This document shows, one piece after another, positions 24,101 to 30,100 of a stretch of DNA of 64,000 nt (position 1 is its first letter; each line of letters begins with the position of its first letter). Origin of the DNA: Terebella lapidaria (taxonomy: Eukaryota > Annelida > Polychaeta > Terebellida > Terebellidae); the NCBI GenBank assembly GCA_949152475.1, contig OX424556.1, forward strand, positions 248,001-312,000, written 5' to 3'. The notes under the pieces were generated by a model. The model searched no databases. It saw only the letters and a list, made by a program, of their open reading frames with translations, and was not told the DNA's origin. Position numbers and translations under genes: made by a program.

Positions 24101-27100
24101 AATTCCCAGTGAAGTATTACCAGTGAAGTAGGAAAGAGTCATAGAAAAGACCATTTATTTGGGTCGTAACAAGTATTTCCACAAATACCGCACTCACTCA
24201 GTTGGACGATCTCTTGGCGGCTGGCATTTTGACCTTGACCCTGCAGCAATTTTTTGGGGCAGTACGCTAATTGGCGGGACTCGCTCATGTGATCATTTGC
24301 ATATCATTATATCCACGTGTATTTCATAAACATGTGGGTGTGTCCGCCAAGACAGCTTCCCGATTGGACAATTCAGTGACTCTCTGGCTGGCGGGCCGAC
24401 TGCCGTGACTGCTTATCGGGGCCACACGAGAATTGAATTTGCCCACTGGAATATGGAATACCACCACTAACACATAATTATTATGTTGCCGTATCAACTT
24501 GTTTTTCATTGTTGCAATACCATACTGTATCTATATATTGTGCGGAATGTATATCCAAAACTTTGAGTGCATATGATTGCAAGAAAGCACTGTTCCAGTG
24601 GAGATCAAAACGGGAGTGGTGATGGGTATGAAACGGTGACATACAAAAAAAAAAACGGTCGGAACACACGTCTCCTGGGATTATTATCGCTAATAACTTA
24701 TTACATTAACCATGATTAGGTACACGGGCGTCATTTTCCTCCCAACGGGCCCCGGGCCCTCCCAATTAGCCACAGTTGAATAGCCTGTTGTGGTTCCAAG
24801 TGGCACTTTCAAGAATGTAAACAAAAGAAAAAATTCAAAAAACCAAAAAAAACCAACATCATAGAGGAAGAGCCCTGCTCTTCCTAAAAATACCTCCCTG
24901 TCGAAATATTTTTAGGCATTTTGTGCAAAATTTCAGAAAAATTTGATCGTAAACTTTAAAGATAAAATTGTTGACGGACGACGACGACGACGCCGGACGC
25001 ATCGCCATGCCAATAGGTTACGGACCATAGGTCCGTTAACCTAAAAATGTGGACGGACGATTCCGATGCCGACGACGAACGATGGACGCAACGCCATGCC
25101 AATAGGTTATCGGACCATATGATTCTCATAGGGCATCAATCAAGTTCCAAAACATACATACACGGTCATTTCATATACTCACCTTTGGTGAACAAAAAAT
25201 GTATATAAGGGGAATCTTTTGAAACAAAAATCATTCTCACTATTATCAGTGGTATCACCGTTGTGTGATACCGATTCCTTACCACACTGTAGTGTAATCT
25301 GGATCTGCATCGCTCGCTTGCGGATGTATTTCGGATCCTGTGAAGGCGGATCTCGCCAGTTGGGACTGATGTAGCCAAAGTTCTCCCTGTCAGCAAAACA
25401 CAAGATAATATTAGCTGAAGTGTTTGTTATAGAGGTAAAAGTATGAGAGTAATATAGACTACCATCATCTGCTCAAAAGGGGCTTCGAGAACAGCAATTT
25501 TGTAGTCCACTCACCAGAATTTGGTGACTCCTTGCTGGGCTACAAAAGACAAACAAATTGTCAGTCAAATTCAGTTAAATGTTATATACATTAGCTGTTT
25601 TATAATGATGGACATGATGATAACACAATACGTTATGGTAATGGTATATATCAAAGCAGACACTCTCCGCTTCCTGACACCTGCGTGGATATGTATGTTT
25701 CCCTTCCAGTACACGTTTACCTGTGGATACATCCCTCCAGTACATGTTTACCTGTGTATATATCCCTCCAGTACATGTTTACCTGTAGATACATCCCTCC
25801 AGTACATGTTTACCTATGGATACATCCTTCCAGTACATGTTAACCTATGGATATATCCCTCCAGTACATGCTTACCTATGGATACATCCTTCCAGTACAT
25901 GTTTACCTATGGATACATCCTTCCAGTATGTGTTTACCTATGAATACATCCCTCCAGTACATGCTTACCTATGGATACATCCTTCCAGTACATGTTTACC
26001 TATGGATACATCCCTCCAGTAAATGTTTACCTGTGTATATATCCTTCCAGTACATGCTTACCTATGGATACATCCCTCCAGTAAATGTTTACCTGTGTAT
26101 ATATCCTTCCAGTACATGTTTACCTATGGATACATCCCTTCAGTACATGTTTACCTATGGATACATCCCTCCAGTACATGTCTACCTGTGGATACATAAC
26201 TCCAGTACATGCTTACCTATGGATACATCCCTTCAGTACATGTTTACCTATGGATACATCCCTCCAGTACATGTTTACCTATGGATACATAACTCCAGTA
26301 CATGCTTACCTGTGGATACATCCCTCCAGTACATGTTTACCTATGGATATATCCTTCCAGTACATGTTTACCTGTGTATATATCCTTCCAGTACATGCTT
26401 ACCTATGGATACATCCCTCCAGTAAATGTTTACCTGTGTATACATCCCTCCAGTACATGTTTACCTGTGTATACATCCTTCCAGTACATGTTTACCTATG
26501 GATATATCCCTCCAGTACATGTTTACCTATGGATATATCCTTCCAGTACTGTACGACGTGTTCTCCCATTGCCCGCTGTAGATGTCTATATTCCTTGGCA
26601 TCAGCAAAGTCCTGTTTGTTGTGTGTGGGCTCAAGGACGAGATATGGGACGTCCACGACTCCAACAACACCGCTACAGAAACTGGCAGATGGACGAACGG
26701 ACAGAAGTGAGACAATAACATGTTTAGCAAGAGATAAAACACACTGTCAGAGACTGTTAGAGTAACCATGGTACACTTACACGCCACCGTCAGCTTGAGG
26801 CCCCACTTTCTGGTACATCTTGATCAGTCGACTGCAGTTGTACACAAACATACCATCCTGATTGCGGTCGTTAATGTTGATGCCAAAGATGAAGTTTAAT
26901 GTCTTCGGTTCTCGAAGGCCCCTTGAACAGAGCATAGTAAACTCAGTATCACACAAGCAAGCTATTGGTGGCATGTATAAGTTACAAGCAAGCTATTGGT
27001 GGCATGTATAAGTTACAAGCAAGCTATTAGTTACATGTATAAGTTACAAACAAGACTATTGGTGGCATGTATAAGTTACAAGAAAGCTATTGGTGGCATG

Positions 27101-30100
27101 TATAAGTTACAAGCAAGCTATTGGTGGCATGTATAAGTTACAAGCAAGCTATTGGTGGCATGTATAAGTTACAAGCAAGCTATTGGTGGCATGTATAAGT
27201 TACAAGCAAGCTATTAGTGGCATGTATAAGTTACAAGCAAGCTATTAGTTACATGTATAAGTTACAAACAAGACTATTGGTGGCATGTATAAGTTACAAG
27301 CAAGCTATTGGTGGCATGTATAAGTTACAAGAAAGCTATTGGTGGCATGTATAAGTTACAAGCAAGCTATTGGTGGCATGCATAAGTTACAATCAAGCTA
27401 TTGGTGGCATGCATAAGTTACAAGCAAGCTATTGGTGGCATGTATAAGTTACAAGCAAGCTATTGGTGGCATGTATAAGTTACAAGCAAGCTATTGGTGG
27501 CATGTATAAGTTACAAGCAAGCTTTTGGTGGCATGTATAAGTTACAAGAAAGCTATTGGTGGCATGTATAAGTTACAAGCAAGCTATTGGTGGCATGTAT
27601 AAGTTACAAGCAAGCTTTTGGTGGCATGTATAAGTTACAAGCAAGCTTTTGGTGGCATGTATAAGTTACAAGCAAGCTTTTGGTGGCATGTATAAGTTAC
27701 AAGAAAGCTATTGGTGGCATGTATAAGTTACAAACAAGACTATTGGTGGCATGTATAAGTTACAAGCAAGCTATTGGTGGCATGTATAAGTTACAAGCAA
27801 GCTATTGGTGGCATGTATAAGTTACAAGCAAGCTATTGGTGGCATGTATAAGTTACAAGCAAGCTATTGGTGGCATGTATAAGTTACATGCAAGCTATTG
27901 GTGGCATGCATAAGTTACAAGCAAGCTATTGGTGGCATGCATAAGTTACAAGCAAGCTATTGGTGGCATGTATAAGTTACAAGCAAGCTATTGGTGGCAT
28001 GTATAAGTTACAAGCAAGCTATTGGTGGCATGTATAAGTTACATGCAAGCTATTGGTGGCATGTATAAGTTACAAGGAAGCTATTGGTGGCATGCATAAG
28101 TTACAAGCAAGCTATTGGTGGCATGTATAAGTTACAAGCAAGCTATTGGTGGCATGTATAAGTTACAAGCAAGCTATTGGTGGCATGTATAAGTTACAAG
28201 CAAGCTATTGGTGGCATGTACAAGCAAGCTATTGGTGGCATGTATAAGTTACAAGCAAGCTATTGGTGGCATGTACAAGCAAGCTATTGGTGGCATGTAT
28301 ACCGTATTCGCGCGCATACAGTCGCATGTGCGTTTATCCGAAATTTGCTTGTTTTGGGCCAGTTATAATTTGGAAAATATTTCGTACATACGCACATGTG
28401 CGATCGTTTTCGATAAGGGGTTGACTGCAAATCCCTTGGATCAGGCTCAGATAGTTTGACAGTTATATCAAGAGGCCGACACGACTGTCAAAACCGCCCG
28501 ACTCGTCAATTGCAATTTTATGGTTTGGTGCACGAATGAATTTTACTGTGTACAGCGCTGTACACAGTAAGAATGAATTCAGACATCGGTACTTGTGTTG
28601 GTGTATGTGCGTGATGTATAATCTATTGTTGTGTGAAGCTGTTGGGACTTCGGGAAACAAATAAAATTTGTTGTTTGGGTCGTTGCTATTTCAAAACAAA
28701 TCCACATGTCACTTGGAAGAAGAAAGTGAAACAAGCAACCTGATTGGTGGGGTTTTTTATGACGTCATATCTGGCCTTTCACCATTGGCTGATTCGTTTT
28801 GAAAGGTAACTTAGGATTGGTTGGAATGTGAATCACCTCATGAATATTAATGAGTAGGCATGCTAGAAAAATGGCAACTTCCTGCTGGGCGGCAAACATC
28901 ACAAACACAAACGAAACAAGCGCTTTTCAAGATATTTATTTCACACTCATGAACAGAAATGACACATCCCGATCATAAGATGTCAAAGGAAATCACAAGT
29001 GTCAATTACACTCACCGTAATTAGGCAATCAACATCACAACTTATTTGACAGTTTGCAATCCATTGACCGCAGACACAGCCGCGATTGACACGAACTGAC
29101 GAAGTCACGATTGCATGAAATCAGTCAAGCACATGACATGGAACCGATGATCTTACGATCAAAATTTTTTTACTGTCATTCTTGATTTTGATTTTTTCTT
29201 CAATCACAAGCACATGTGCGTATATTCGAAATATACGCACACCTTCGACTATACGCACATGCGACTGTATGCGCGCGAATACGGAAAGTTACAAGCAAGC
29301 TATTGGTGGCATGTACAAGTTACATGCAAGCTATTGGTGGCATGTATAAGTTACAAGCAAGCTATTGGTGGCATGTATAAGTTACAAGCAAGCTATTGGT
29401 GGCATGTATAAGTTACAAGGAAGCTTTTGGTGGCATGTATAAGTTACAAGCAAGCTATTGGTGGCATGTATAAGTTACAAGCAAGCTATTGGTGGCATGT
29501 ATAAGTTACAAGCAAGCTATTGGTGGCATGTATAAGTTACAAGCAAGCTTTTGGTGGCATGTATAAGTTACAAGCAAGCTATTGGTGGCATGTATAAGTT
29601 ACAAGCAAGCTATTGGTGGCATGTATAAGTTACATGCAAGCTATTGGTGGCATGTATAAGTTACAAGCAAGCTATTGGTGGCATGTATAAGTTACAAGCA
29701 AGCTATTGCTGGCATGTATAAGTTACAAGCAAGCTATTGGTGGCATGTATAAGTTACAAGCAAGCTATTGGTGGCATGTATAAGTTACAAGGAAGCTATT
29801 GGTGGCATGTATCAGTTACAAGAAAGCTATTGGTGGCATGTATAAGTTACAAGCAAGCTATTGGTGGCATGTATAAGTTACAAGCAAGCTATTGGTGGTA
29901 TGTATAAGTTACAAGCAAGCTATTGGTTGCATGTATAAGTTACAAGCAAGCTATTGGTGGCATGTATAAGTTACAAGCAAGCTATTGGTGGCATGTATAA
30001 GTTACAAGCAAGCTATTGGTGGCATGTATAAGTTACAAGCAAGCTATTGGTGGCATGTATATGTTACAAGCAAGCTATTGGTGGCATGTATAAGTTACAA

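Noticed and set aside
25847-26765. Open frames of 190-226 codons ([20 protein letters not shown] type)
   Set aside because: They arise because a 32-bp repeat read in three phases happens to lack stops. They lie antisense to a MORC2 exon and intron, so they are not genes.
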